DNA of 64,000 nt from Pseudomonadota bacterium (lineage in GTDB: Bacteria > Myxococcota_A > UBA796 > CAJQPC01), in assembly GCA_024228935.1 (NCBI GenBank), contig JAAESX010000049.1, forward strand, positions 1-64,000, in the 5' to 3' direction. Under the pieces are notes generated by a model. That model did not search any database. It saw only the letters and a list, made by a program, of their open reading frames with translations, and was not told the origin of the DNA. The position numbers and the translations under genes were made by a program. Of the stretch, positions 7,038 through 15,760 are shown one piece after another (position 1 is the stretch's first letter; every line of letters starts with the position of its first letter).

Positions 7038-10000
7038 ATGCTCCTGTGGCTCCTGCTGACCGCGTCTCCGTCCCTTGCGGAGACCCCCGAGGATGGGGTT
7101 CGCCAGGCCCTGGCGGAGCAGGTCGATCTGCCTGGGTGGCAGCACCGGCGCGCTGTGGCCGAGGCCCGTCACGCCGCGGGGAGCGAGGCTCTGCGCGGCG
7201 AGCGCGGCCTGGCCGAGGGCTTCCCGACGCTGTCCGAGGGCGCGTGGGGCTCGCCTTCCTGGGTCGCTGGACAGCTCGCGCGCCTGGACGCCGAGGGCGC
7301 AGCGCGAGCCGGCGAGCGGGTCGGCCCGGTCCCCGATCTGGGCCGACAGACCCGGAAGTGGGAGGTCGCGCGCGAGGCCGCGCTGACGAGCGAGGACACC
7401 GCGGACAGCATCGAGCGGCGCTTCCTGCTGTCGCTCCGCGCGTTCCACGAGGCGCACCCCAGCCTGACCGATGAGGGCCTCGCGCCGTTCCTGGCCGAGC
7501 TGGACGACCGGCGCGCGCTCATCGAAGCGGACTGGGAGGAGGACGGCAGCGGCGCCCTGGCCCTGGCGCATGTCGACGAGGAGCGGCAGCTGCTGGTGGA
7601 CCTCCAGCGCACCGCCATGCAGGCCGCGGCGGTCCCCGGCATCGAGGTCGGGCTCGAGCGCGACATCGCCCGGCTCGACGACCCCGACCTGGCGGCCGAT
7701 GCCGTGACCCGGCTGGTGCTGGGCTGGTCGCTGACCGGAACCGACGCAGCGGACGCCTGGCTCACCGAACAGCCGCTGGTGGTGCCCACCGAGCTGGACG
7801 CCGTCGACATCTCGCTCGGGCGCATCGAGGCCCGCGCAGGCCTGACCGGGCCGCCGGCCTGGCTCGACCGGGAACAGCGCACGAGCGACGCACTTCTGGC
7901 CCAGCGCGAGATCCTGGTCGCCGCGCTCGACGACACCCCCGTGCTGGACGCGGTGAACGACGACGCCGAGCGCGAGGCCGCCGAGCAGGCGCTGGCCGAG
8001 GCCACCGGCGCCCGCGAGCTGGCCGTGGCCGAGGTCGTGAAGGCCACGTTCGACGAGGTCCAGGTCGCCAACCGCGTCCGCGGCGAGGTCGAGGCCGAGG
8101 AGCAGCTCTTCGACGACCGCGAGGCCGACTTCCGGGTGCTGGTCAGCGATCTGCAGGCCGAGCTGGCGTCGATCCAGGCCATGGCGCCGCTCGACGTGAG
8201 GCGCGAGCCCTCCGCGGTCGAGGCCTGGCGGGAGAGCAATGGCCTGGTCGCCGACCTGCGCGAGGTCGCCTCGGTGCGGCACGAGCTGAACGCCGCCGAC
8301 TGGGCCACGAAGCGCGACGCCGAGATCTCCAGCGCCAAGGCGCTCCTGGAGGGAGACCGGGGCCGCATCGACGAGCCGAGCGAGCAGGTCGTCGAGGCGC
8401 TCGAGCGCCGCGAACAGACGCTCGAGGCCGAGGTCTTCGACGTCGACCGCCGCGTGGACCGGGCCGAGACCCACTCCGCCGAGATCCTGACGCTGCTCGC
8501 CGAGGCCAAGGACGCCCGCCGAGCCCTGAAGGAGGAGGTCCCGCGAGCCGTCTGGATCGCCGAGGAGAAGATGGTCGAGGAGGCGCTGACCGAGGTCCGC
8601 CTCCTGGTGCCCAACGTCTGGGCGCTCACCAAGCATCGCCTGGCCGAGCTGTGGATCTTCCCGACGCTGACCGGCGTGCTGGGCATGCTCCGCGGCCTGG
8701 TGGGGCTGGGGCTCGTCGGTCTGATCTGGTGGGCCCTTCGGAGCCGCTCGGGCCTGCTCGTGGCCGCCGTCGTCACGCGCTGGGCCTCGGGCCCGTCCCG
8801 TCGAGAGCGCCAGCGCCGCCTGACCGAGCTGTCGCGACTGATCGCGCCTGCGACCCCTGTCGTCACCGCGTTGGTCGACCTCGTGTCCGTCTGGGTGATG
8901 ATCCGGCTCATCGGCGACCGGACGCCCGAGCTGGCGTTCGCCTGCCTGGTGTACGGCCAGATCGCGGCGTACCGCCTGGTCAGCGGCCTGTACCGGCTCC
9001 TCGTCGCGCCCTGGTCCGAGCGCCGACCCGCATTCACCTACCTGAACGACGCCGCCTGGAAGCTGGGCGACAAGACGGCCCGCTGGCTGGCGACGTGGGC
9101 CATCGCCCGGCAGTTCGTCGGCGAGGTCCTGCTCGACCTGTTGGGCGTCGACGCGCTGAACGAGCTGGCCATGCGGGCCTTCGCGCTGGCGCTCGTCGCG
9201 CTCGTCATCCGCCTGCTGCATCTGTGGGAGCCCGAGCTCCGCAAGCGCATCGCCCGTGCCGGTAACGACAACGCCCTGCGCGCCTGGCTGACCGGAGCGC
9301 CCGCCAACCCGGCGCTCACCGGCTGGCTGCGCGCGCTGGTGAGCCTGGTCCTGCTGACCCTCGGTGGGACCTGGAACTTCATCCAGGGCCAGGCCGGCGA
9401 GAAGGGCACGCTCGGCCGCCTGCTGAACCTGTTCTACCGCTACCGACTCGGCGACAAGGAGGAGTCCCAGGACGCCGAGCCCGAGCCGCTCCCCGACGAG
9501 CTCCTGGCCCGCCTCTTCGACGCCAAGGTCGAGGCCGCCTGGCACATCGAGCGCCCCCAGGCCGACGAGGCGTTCTGGGCCTCGCTCCGCCGCTGGCAGC
9601 GCGACGGCCGACAGGGCTCGCTGGCGCTCATCGCGGACACGGGCGCCGGCCGCAGCACCTGGCTCGGCGCCCTGACCGAGTCCGTCGCGGGCGAGGGCCT
9701 GGGCCTGTTGCGCTGCGCCATGGACCACCGACTGGACTCGGAAGCCGGCGTCTGCCTGTGGCTCGCCCGAAGCCTGGGTTGCTCCCCCTGCTCGACCCCC
9801 GACGAGCTCATCGCCGAGCTCGAGACGCGCCCGCCGAGCGTCATCGTCCTGGACCGCGCGCACTACGCGTTCCTGCGCACGGTCGGCGGCTTCGACGGGC
9901 TGCACGCGCTGCTGGACGTCATCGGTCACTCCAGCTCGCGACACTTCTGGGTGGTCGTCTTCCACGCGCCCGCCTGGGCCTACCTGTCCCGGCTGCACCG

Positions 10001-10565
10001 CCTGGTGAAGGTGCACCTGTTCCGCGACGTCATCGAGCTCAGCGGCCTGAACGAGGCCGAGCTCACGCAGCTCACGCGCGCCCGAACCGAGGCCGCTGGC
10101 TACACCGTCGACTTCGGCCACCTGGTCCGCCGAGGCGCGCTGTCCGGCGACGTCGAGGGCGAGCTCGAGCGGGCGACGCGGGCGTTCTACCGGGTCCTGG
10201 GCGAGGCCTCGCTCGGCAACCCGATGGTCGCGCTGCAGCTCTGGGCCGAGTCGCTCAGCCTGGGCGAAGAGGGCACCGTCGCGGTTCGGCTCGGACGCGC
10301 GGTCCGCGAGACCCGCGAGGAAGGCCTGAGCGAGGTCGAGCTCTTCACGCTGGCCGCGCTGCGCATGCAAGAGGGCCTCAGCGCCGAAGAGCTCTCCCGC
10401 GTGAACAACATGCCGGCGCCCACCGTGCGCTCCTCGCTCCAGGTCCTGGTCGGCCGGGGCCTCATCGAGCGCGGTCACATGGACGACTGGCAGATCGCGC
10501 CGCGCCAACTGGCGACGGTCACACGCACGCTGGTCCAGCGGAACCTGATGGAGTGGAGGGGCTGA
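7038..10565 (+). CDS. large exported-then-membrane P-loop protein: periplasmic coiled coil, multiple TM helices, NTPase, winged helix
   Basis: 1175 residues, with no family I can name. Residues 1-14 form a signal peptide (MLLWLLLTASPSLA). Residues 20-530 are Glu/Ala/Arg-rich helices with strong coiled-coil character, predicted periplasmic. About six hydrophobic segments follow, near 545-570, 600-660, 690-740 and 765-785. The C-terminal cytoplasmic part from about 830 has a Walker A-like DTGAGRSTW near 867 and a Walker B-like SVIVLDRAH with Arg where Glu is usual. It ends in a winged-helix region (ELSRVNNMPAPTVRSSLQVL) from about 1100. This looks like a STAND/AAA-type ATPase turned into a membrane sensor. 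TGATG coupling to the next MscS gene indicates a joint function, probably ATP-driven gating or sensing of envelope stress (inference). Confidence 0.8.
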   Translation: MLLWLLLTASPSLAETPEDGVRQALAEQVDLPGWQHRRAVAEARHAAGSEALRGERGLAEGFPTLSEGAWGSPSWVAGQLARLDAEGAARAGERVGPVPDLGRQTRKWEVAREAALTSEDTADSIERRFLLSLRAFHEAHPSLTDEGLAPFLAELDDRRALIEADWEEDGSGALALAHVDEERQLLVDLQRTAMQAAAVPGIEVGLERDIARLDDPDLAADAVTRLVLGWSLTGTDAADAWLTEQPLVVPTELDAVDISLGRIEARAGLTGPPAWLDREQRTSDALLAQREILVAALDDTPVLDAVNDDAEREAAEQALAEATGARELAVAEVVKATFDEVQVANRVRGEVEAEEQLFDDREADFRVLVSDLQAELASIQAMAPLDVRREPSAVEAWRESNGLVADLREVASVRHELNAADWATKRDAEISSAKALLEGDRGRIDEPSEQVVEALERREQTLEAEVFDVDRRVDRAETHSAEILTLLAEAKDARRALKEEVPRAVWIAEEKMVEEALTEVRLLVPNVWALTKHRLAELWIFPTLTGVLGMLRGLVGLGLVGLIWWALRSRSGLLVAAVVTRWASGPSRRERQRRLTELSRLIAPATPVVTALVDLVSVWVMIRLIGDRTPELAFACLVYGQIAAYRLVSGLYRLLVAPWSERRPAFTYLNDAAWKLGDKTARWLATWAIARQFVGEVLLDLLGVDALNELAMRAFALALVALVIRLLHLWEPELRKRIARAGNDNALRAWLTGAPANPALTGWLRALVSLVLLTLGGTWNFIQGQAGEKGTLGRLLNLFYRYRLGDKEESQDAEPEPLPDELLARLFDAKVEAAWHIERPQADEAFWASLRRWQRDGRQGSLALIADTGAGRSTWLGALTESVAGEGLGLLRCAMDHRLDSEAGVCLWLARSLGCSPCSTPDELIAELETRPPSVIVLDRAHYAFLRTVGGFDGLHALLDVIGHSSSRHFWVVVFHAPAWAYLSRLHRLVKVHLFRDVIELSGLNEAELTQLTRARTEAAGYTVDFGHLVRRGALSGDVEGELERATRAFYRVLGEASLGNPMVALQLWAESLSLGEEGTVAVRLGRAVRETREEGLSEVELFTLAALRMQEGLSAEELSRVNNMPAPTVRSSLQVLVGRGLIERGHMDDWQIAPRQLATVTRTLVQRNLMEWRG

Positions 10566-11419
10566 TGGAGACCAATCCCCAGAACCTGCTCCAGTTCCTC
10601 GATCTCGAGAACGTCCCGCTCGCCGCGGTCGTGCTCATCGTCGGGCTCGTCAGCGCCCGGCTCCTCACGGGCTTCGTCGACGACCTGGGCGAGCGCCTGC
10701 CGGGCCGCCGGCTGCTGCTGAAGAAGGTCTCGGCGCTCAGCCGATTCTTCATCTACGTCATCACGTTCGCCATCACCGCCAGCAGCGTGCTGGTGCTCGA
10801 ATCCGAGGCGCTGCTCGCCGTCGCCGGAACCATCGGCCTGGCAGTGGGCTTCGCGTTCAAGGACCTGCTGGCCAGCCTGATGGCCGGCGTCATCCTGCTC
10901 ATCGACGAGCCGTTCCAGGTCGGCGACCGCGTGGCGTTCGGCGGGTTCTACGGCGAGATCACCGAGATCGGGCTGCGCTCGGTCCGCATGGTCACGCTGG
11001 ACGACAACCTGGTCACCATCCCGAACTCGGCGTTCCTGAGCGAGGCCAGCGCCTCGGCCAACGCCGGCGCGCTCGACTGCATGGTGGTCATCGACTTCTA
11101 TATCGGGGCCGCCGAGGACTTCACCAAGGCCCGCCGCCTGATCGAGGAGGCCACCGCCACCAGCCGGTACATCTTCCTCGACAAGCCGATGAGCACGCTC
11201 GTGAGCGACCAGTTCCTCGGCGAGCGGTTCATCACCGTCATCAAGGTCAAGGCGTACGTCTTCGACACGCGGTTCGAGAAGGCCTTCGCCAGCGACGTGA
11301 CCGAGCGGGTCAAGGTCGCGCTGTACGAGAACGACGTGCGTACGCCGGACCGGCAGTACCGGGACCTGGATCTGAACGGGGGGCGTGAGACCGGAGAGGA
11401 GACGCGGGATACGCCGTAG
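10565..11419 (+). CDS. MscS-family mechanosensitive channel, translationally coupled to the P-loop protein
   Basis: A 284-residue MscS protein. N-terminal helices (residues 14-35 and 58-80) and a pore helix with TIGLAVGFAFKDLLASLMAG precede the beta-domain signature VILLIDEPFQVGDRVAFGGFYG and the vestibule domain; the tail is acidic and polar. ATG overlaps the preceding stop as TGATG, so its synthesis should depend on translation of the P-loop gene. It differs clearly from the MscS gene on the other side of that protein, so the two are not a recent duplication. Two different channels bracketing one membrane ATPase is the notable context. Confidence 0.92.
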   Translation: METNPQNLLQFLDLENVPLAAVVLIVGLVSARLLTGFVDDLGERLPGRRLLLKKVSALSRFFIYVITFAITASSVLVLESEALLAVAGTIGLAVGFAFKDLLASLMAGVILLIDEPFQVGDRVAFGGFYGEITEIGLRSVRMVTLDDNLVTIPNSAFLSEASASANAGALDCMVVIDFYIGAAEDFTKARRLIEEATATSRYIFLDKPMSTLVSDQFLGERFITVIKVKAYVFDTRFEKAFASDVTERVKVALYENDVRTPDRQYRDLDLNGGRETGEETRDTP

Positions 11420-11421
11420 CC

Positions 11422-11784
11422 ATGCTCCTGCTCCTCCTGAACGCCTGCATCTTCGGAAACCTGAACGAGGACGAGGCCTGCGACCTGTCGCAGCGCTGAA
11501 TCACCCAGAACGGGGTCGTCATCCAGAGCGAGGCCGTCTACGGCGGCACGGTCATCGGCTGCAGCCAGTTCCAGTCCCGCAAGGACGCCGGCACCGCCGA
11601 GATCCGGGCGAACGTGTCCTGGAGCAACGAGGGCGACGGCGTCGCAATCACGAAGACCGGCGCCGTCGACTGCTACCTCCTGGACTACGACCAGGGCTGG
11701 GATGTCGAGGCGTGCATCGACCCGAACCCTTCGGCCTCGGACGACAGCGAGTCCGCGCTAGCGCCCGACGCCGCGGTCTCCTAA
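11422..11784 (+). pseudogene. lipoprotein gene interrupted by an in-frame TGA
   Basis: ATG two bases after the MscS stop begins a typical short lipoprotein signal of this genome (MLLLLLNAC). The frame meets TGA at 11497-11499 (codon 26) but then stays open to TAA at 11784, with the same codon style and protein-like sequence (SEAVYGGTVIGCSQFQSRK, then VSWSNEGDGVAITKTGAVDC). The intact product would be about 120 residues with paired cysteines. Similar endings (FxxRKxxGTAEIRANVSW) suggest a small beta-sandwich, but I do not recognise a family. Explanations are a nonsense mutation, a sequencing error, or stop read-through. There is no selenocysteine-like context. The final TAA overlaps the stop of the convergent lipoprotein gene. 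Confidence 0.65.
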
Positions 11785-12251
11785 CGGCTCGCCTCGGGCT
11801 CGACGCACGCATCGCCGTCGGGCGCGTCATCGACCTCGTCGGCGATGAAGACCCAGGCCTCCTGCCAGACCAGCGAGTCGCAGGAGTCGTCGCCCTCGTA
11901 GAAGCCCAGCACCGTGCGCTTCTCGCCCACGACGAAGCTCTCGGGCCAGTCGTACGTCCGGCGGTCGCAGGCGATGTACTCGCCGACCCACAGGAGCACG
12001 TCCTTCCCCTCCCAGTCCATGTCCGGGACCGGGTCGGTGCGGCCGTGAACGTCCAGGAAGGTCGCCCACTCGTCCGGCGCGTCGTGCACCTGATCGGGCG
12101 GCTCGGGTCCGAACAGCGAGCGCCCCTCGGGCCACTCGACGGGCTCGTAGGCGAACTCGGTGTCCGGGTACTCGGACAGTCGGCCGCACTCGGACGGCGC
12201 CGAGCTGTCGAGCGGCTCGTCCTTGGTACAGGCCAGGGCCAGAAGCAGCAT
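11781..12251 (-). CDS. small secreted lipoprotein, function unknown
   Basis: 156 residues. ATG at 12251 is fused to the stop of the upstream gene (TGATG) and gives the signal MLLLALAC with the lipid-carrying Cys at position 8; a TTG one codon earlier is possible. The mature protein is acidic (rich in Asp, Glu and Trp), with four further cysteines in two pairs (ECGRLSEYP, ACDRRTY, SCDSLVW, ACVEPE), which suggests disulfides in the periplasm or on the cell surface. No conserved domain is recognised. It forms a two-gene operon with the membrane protein upstream. Confidence 0.8.
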   Translation of the reverse strand: MLLLALACTKDEPLDSSAPSECGRLSEYPDTEFAYEPVEWPEGRSLFGPEPPDQVHDAPDEWATFLDVHGRTDPVPDMDWEGKDVLLWVGEYIACDRRTYDWPESFVVGEKRTVLGFYEGDDSCDSLVWQEAWVFIADEVDDAPDGDACVEPEASR

Positions 12252-13309
12252 CAAGACTCCGAGGGCGCGGTCCAGCGCAGGTCATAGGCCGTCCAGCTCT
12301 CGCCGTCACCAGCGCGAACCATCGTGAAGGCGCAGGCGGTGCACGCGGCCTCGACCGGTCCGTCGAGCGGCTCGCCGACCGGGCTCAGCCAGGACCTCAT
12401 CCAGACGAGCGCCTGGAACTCGACCAGGTCGTTCTCGGCGTCACGGGAGCAGCGGATGGGGCTGCGGACCTCGATGCGCTCGATGTCGACGGTGCGCTCG
12501 CGGCCGTGGTGGGCGAGCAGGAAGGCGTCCACGTCGGCGAAGCGGGCGAGCGGACCGGGGAAGACCACGCCGCGCAGGACCGAGCGCAAGAGATCGTTGG
12601 CCCGGAGTTGGAGCTGGCCCAGGTCGACCCCCGCGCCCAGCACCGACCACTGTCGGTCGAGGTCCACGGCGGCCAGCACGCCGGGGCCGACGTCGCCGTA
12701 CGGCAGCGTCTCCGGCTGGGGGATCGCCTCGTACCGATTCCACTCGCTGACGGTGCCGAGCTCCCACGGGCCGTGCTGGCGTCGGCGCAGCCGCCACAGG
12801 TCCTTCCGGTGCGTGGGCCCCTCGGCCTCGACGACGATGCTCTGGAAGAGCACCTCGACGTTGCTCCACAGCTCGTCGCCGTACGCGCCCTTCAGGTCCA
12901 GCCGGCCCGGGATCACCTGGGTGATCTCCCGGTCCGTGAAGCGTCCGGCCCGCATCGTGGCCAGGGCCCCCTCGGTGGCGGGATGGTCGGCTCGCTTGTC
13001 CGCCTGCACCCGGCGGTAGAGCCCGTCCAGGGACTCCATGAACGCGAGCTCGGAGAACGCGGGGTCCCGCTGGGTGAACACGCCGACGTGCACCCGACCG
13101 AAGCCCGCTCCGCTCGCCGCGGCCGGCGCCACCGACGAGGCGCGAGCGGCGGGCGCGGGCGCCACCGGCTTCTTGACCGAGCTGGTCTCCGCCTCGCGCA
13201 CCGCGTCCTCGACCATCTTGGCGCGGATGCGACCCCGCATGATGCTGATGGCCACGATGGGCACGATGCTGCCTACGATCGCGACCGCGAGGAGGATCCA
13301 ACTGAGCAT
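12251..13309 (-). CDS. single-pass membrane protein with possible Tim44-like domain
   Basis: 352 residues from the ATG at 13309 (an ATG at 13342 would add an unlikely hydrophilic leader). One TM helix at residues 2-24 (SWILLAVAIVGSIVPIVAISI) is followed by a basic, Ala/Pro-rich linker to about 75 and then a globular domain. The segment DPAFSELAFMESLDGLYRRVQ, followed by a sheet-rich part ending in WELGTVSEW, resembles TIM44-like/Mba1 domains, but the match is weak. A C-x2-C pair lies near the end (AACTACAF). It has no canonical ribosome binding site. Divergent from the CxxCH lipoprotein gene at 13381. Confidence 0.65.
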   Translation of the reverse strand: MLSWILLAVAIVGSIVPIVAISIMRGRIRAKMVEDAVREAETSSVKKPVAPAPAARASSVAPAAASGAGFGRVHVGVFTQRDPAFSELAFMESLDGLYRRVQADKRADHPATEGALATMRAGRFTDREITQVIPGRLDLKGAYGDELWSNVEVLFQSIVVEAEGPTHRKDLWRLRRRQHGPWELGTVSEWNRYEAIPQPETLPYGDVGPGVLAAVDLDRQWSVLGAGVDLGQLQLRANDLLRSVLRGVVFPGPLARFADVDAFLLAHHGRERTVDIERIEVRSPIRCSRDAENDLVEFQALVWMRSWLSPVGEPLDGPVEAACTACAFTMVRAGDGESWTAYDLRWTAPSES

Positions 13310-13380
13310 GGGCGAAAAGTCTACGCGACTGGGCCACATCACCCGTCGCGGTCGCCCCGCTCGGGGCTTACCATCGGACC

Positions 13381-13851
13381 ATGCTGATGCTACTGGCCTG
13401 TGCTGCGTCCGAGGTCCCGGTGGACGACACCGCGCCGGCGCACCCGGATCTGCCCGAGCACAGCAGCTGCCCCGGGGACGAGGCGCTCACCGACGAGGTC
13501 TGCCTGGCCGTCGTCGAGGAGGACGGGCGCTACCCGACCTACTCGGTGAACCGCTCGTACAACCCCGAGGTCGAGGACGACCCGCGGCTCGAGGACCCCG
13601 ACTACATCTGGCTCGAGGAGCAGATCCGGGACTGCACCTGCACCTGCTGCCATCGAACGGCGTTCGGTGGACCGGGCGTCTATCTGTGGGACCTGGACTA
13701 CGAGCCGGTCTGGATCGACTCGATGTCCAGCTGGTCGATGAGGACGTTCGTCGGCGAGACGGACGAGGCCGCACAGACGCTGCCCGTCGAGGACGTCGAG
13801 CGCTTCCTGTCGGTCATCGAGGCCGAGCGGCAGTACCGCCGGGACCACTAG
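13381..13851 (+). CDS. small lipoprotein with a cysteine cluster including CTCCH
   Basis: 156 residues. The short signal MLMLLAC puts the lipidated Cys at position 7. The mature part is acidic. A dense cysteine cluster, RDCTCTCCHRTAFGGPGVYL, contains a formal CxxCH (C-T-C-C-H), so covalent haem c is possible, although the extra cysteines could equally bind a metal or form disulfides. The following WDLDYEPVWIDSMSSWSMR segment looks like the conserved part of an unnamed secreted family. No enzyme signature is seen. The gene stands alone and converges on the broken lipoprotein gene downstream. Confidence 0.78.
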   Translation: MLMLLACAASEVPVDDTAPAHPDLPEHSSCPGDEALTDEVCLAVVEEDGRYPTYSVNRSYNPEVEDDPRLEDPDYIWLEEQIRDCTCTCCHRTAFGGPGVYLWDLDYEPVWIDSMSSWSMRTFVGETDEAAQTLPVEDVERFLSVIEAERQYRRDH

Positions 13852-13868
13852 GGCCTTGCCGAGGGCGC

Positions 13869-14649
13869 CTATTCCTCGGGCGGATCGCCCTGGAGTCCAG
13901 ACCAGTCGCCGTAGAGCTGCGCGATCTGCACGGGGCACTCCGAGTCCGTCGAGCCGGCCGTCGCGTACAGGAACCAGTGGGGCGAGCCGAAGACGTCGCC
14001 GTCCTCGTACGAGCAGCCATCCACCTCGATCGGGTCCCCGTCGGCATGGCAGAGCACCGTGTAGTCCCCACCCCAGGTCGTCTCCTGGAAGCGCCCGGCC
14101 TCGCACTCGAGCACCAGGCCGCTCGGCGCCGTCATGGTGCCCCCGTCGTAGGGCACGGCCAGGCCTTCTTCAGGCACCTCGCCGGTCCAGATCTGGTCGC
14201 TGAGCTCGGCCGTGCCGGCCGGCATGCCGCCGAACCGGAACATCGAGTCGCCGTGCACCGTCGAGCGGATGAGCCCGCCGCAGTAGCGCAGCGAGAAGAT
14301 GGTGGTCGAGCAGTCGGGCACCTGCATGGAGAACGTACCGGTCACGGCGCGCCCGTCTCCGACCTCGGCGTCGATCTCGCCGGAGAGCGACCACGGCGAA
14401 CCCGAGCTCCTCGTACGTCCCGCTGTCCGACATGTTGATCTCGAACCAGTTGTTGGTGATGCCGCCGTGCTTCGGCGCACCGACCAGGTCGAAGCTCAGC
14501 TCGGCGTCGTCGCCCTGGTAGATGATGTAGACCGACTCGATCGCGTTGTTGTACTCGAGGTCGCGCTTGGCCTTCATCTCGAGGGTGGTGCCGTCGAAGT
14601 CGACGGTGGCCGACGAGCCGCCACCACAGGCCAACAGGGTCATGAGCAT
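13869..14649 (-). pseudogene. lipoprotein gene with a frameshift
   Basis: ATG at 14649, preceded by AGGAGGC, starts a standard short lipoprotein signal (MLMTLLACGGG). The N-terminal frame runs to about 14400 (ends ...SGTYEELGF). The C-terminal continuation (WSLSGEIDAEVGDGRAVTGTF to QGDPPEE, stop at 13869) is in the neighbouring frame. The switch lies around 14388-14405, within the stretch encoding ELG/GSP. Joined, the product would be about 258 residues, Cys-rich and acidic, with a beta-sheet look and no recognised family. One inserted or lost base, real or a sequencing error, explains it. Codon use is coding-like on both sides, so the decay, if real, is recent. Confidence 0.75.
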
Positions 14650-14727
14650 GGATGCCTCCTGCTCCGGACCAATGCAGGCGGCGTGCCAGACTCAAGTGCC
14701 TGGAATCTCGTCCTACTGAGCGGCGAT

Positions 14728-14756
14728 GTGTGCGCCGCGTGCGCCGCGTGGCACAC
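14728..14756 (-). terminator. possible stem-loop after the dehydrogenase pair
   Basis: GTGTGC at 14728-14733 pairs with GCACAC at 14751-14756, and the loop carries a further GCCGCG repeat. It lies 2-30 bases past the stop of the downstream dehydrogenase gene. There is no T-run, so intrinsic termination is only a possibility. Confidence 0.3.
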
Positions 14757-14758
14757 GG

Positions 14759-15760
14759 TCAGAGGTGCGAGCGGATCGCCTCGCGGACCTCGACCAGGCC
14801 TGCGTCTCCGCCGATGTCCACCGTGCTGAGTCCGCCCTCGAGGGCCGCGTGGTACGCGACGGAGAGCCGCTCGGCCGCCGCCTCCTCGCCCAGGTGCCGC
14901 AGCAGGTCGACCGCCATCACCAGCATCGGGATGGGGTTGGCCTTGCCCGTACCGACGAGCTCGGGCGCCTTGCCGTGAGGGTTCTCGAACATGATGACGT
15001 CGTCGCCCTGGTTCACCGAGCCGCCGACGCTGATCCCTCCGGCGAGCCCGGCCGCCAGGTCGCTGACGATGTCGCCGAACAGGTTGCCGCACAACAGCAC
15101 ATCGAAGCTGGTCGGCCAGCGCACCAGCTTCATGCAGAGCGCGTCCACGATGACCTCGTCGCACGCGACGTCGGGGTAGCGGGCCGCGACCTCCTGCGCC
15201 GTCTTCAGGAAGAGCCCATCGGACTTCTTCATGATGTTCGACTTGTGCACGATGGTGACCTTCTTCCGGCCCTGCTCGCGAGCCAGCTCGAAGGCCTTCA
15301 CCGCGATGCGCTCGCACCCGGCGCGCGTCGTCAGCTTGACCGACTCGTACACGCCCGGCGCCGTCTGGTGCTCGAAGCCGTTGTAGATGTCCTCGCTCGT
15401 CTCACGGACGACCAGGATGTCGACGCCGGAGAACCGCGCGGGCACACCGGGCAGGTTCTTCACGTGGCGGAGCTGGGCCCAGAGCCCCAGCGACTTGCGA
15501 AGGTGCACGCTGACCGGGAGCTGGCCCTCGGTCCGGCTGCTTCGCACGCGGTTCTTCAGGACGACGCCGGTGCGACGCGCGGACTCGATGGCCGCATCGC
15601 TGGCGGCCTCGGGGCCCTCGAACACGTCCCAGACGATGTCCACCCCGACGTCCGCGATGAGCTCGCGCACGACATCGGTGCAGGCGGGTCCGATCCAGCT
15701 GCCGGGCATGAGGGTGACCTCGTGCGCGCCAGGAGGAAACTCAGTGGGAAGCTCGGTCAT
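14759..15760 (-). CDS. NAD-dependent isocitrate/isopropylmalate dehydrogenase family, second paralogue of a tandem pair
   Basis: 333 residues of the beta-decarboxylating dehydrogenase family. Conserved parts are MPGSWIGPACTDVV (a changed form of IPGDGIGPE), RETSEDIYNGFEH with the catalytic Tyr, HKSNIMKKSDGLF with the catalytic Lys, and GNLFGDIVSDLAAGL with the metal-binding Asp residues. The substrate motif that reads S-x-N-x-x-x-R in isocitrate enzymes is PVSVHLRKSL here, without the Asn. It is coupled by TGATG to the more canonical paralogue upstream. Eukaryotic IDH3 and yeast IDH consist of catalytic and regulatory paralogues that differ at this same segment, so a heteromeric enzyme is plausible (inference). 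A different 2-(R)-hydroxyacid substrate is the alternative. Confidence 0.88.
   Translation of the reverse strand: MTELPTEFPPGAHEVTLMPGSWIGPACTDVVRELIADVGVDIVWDVFEGPEAASDAAIESARRTGVVLKNRVRSSRTEGQLPVSVHLRKSLGLWAQLRHVKNLPGVPARFSGVDILVVRETSEDIYNGFEHQTAPGVYESVKLTTRAGCERIAVKAFELAREQGRKKVTIVHKSNIMKKSDGLFLKTAQEVAARYPDVACDEVIVDALCMKLVRWPTSFDVLLCGNLFGDIVSDLAAGLAGGISVGGSVNQGDDVIMFENPHGKAPELVGTGKANPIPMLVMAVDLLRHLGEEAAAERLSVAYHAALEGGLSTVDIGGDAGLVEVREAIRSHL

Noticed and set aside
6798..10508. A long open frame antisense to the P-loop membrane protein
   Set aside because: Shadow of the real gene; Gln/Ala/Arg/Leu-rich translation with no domain, and the sense strand shows a signal peptide, TM helices and a P-loop.
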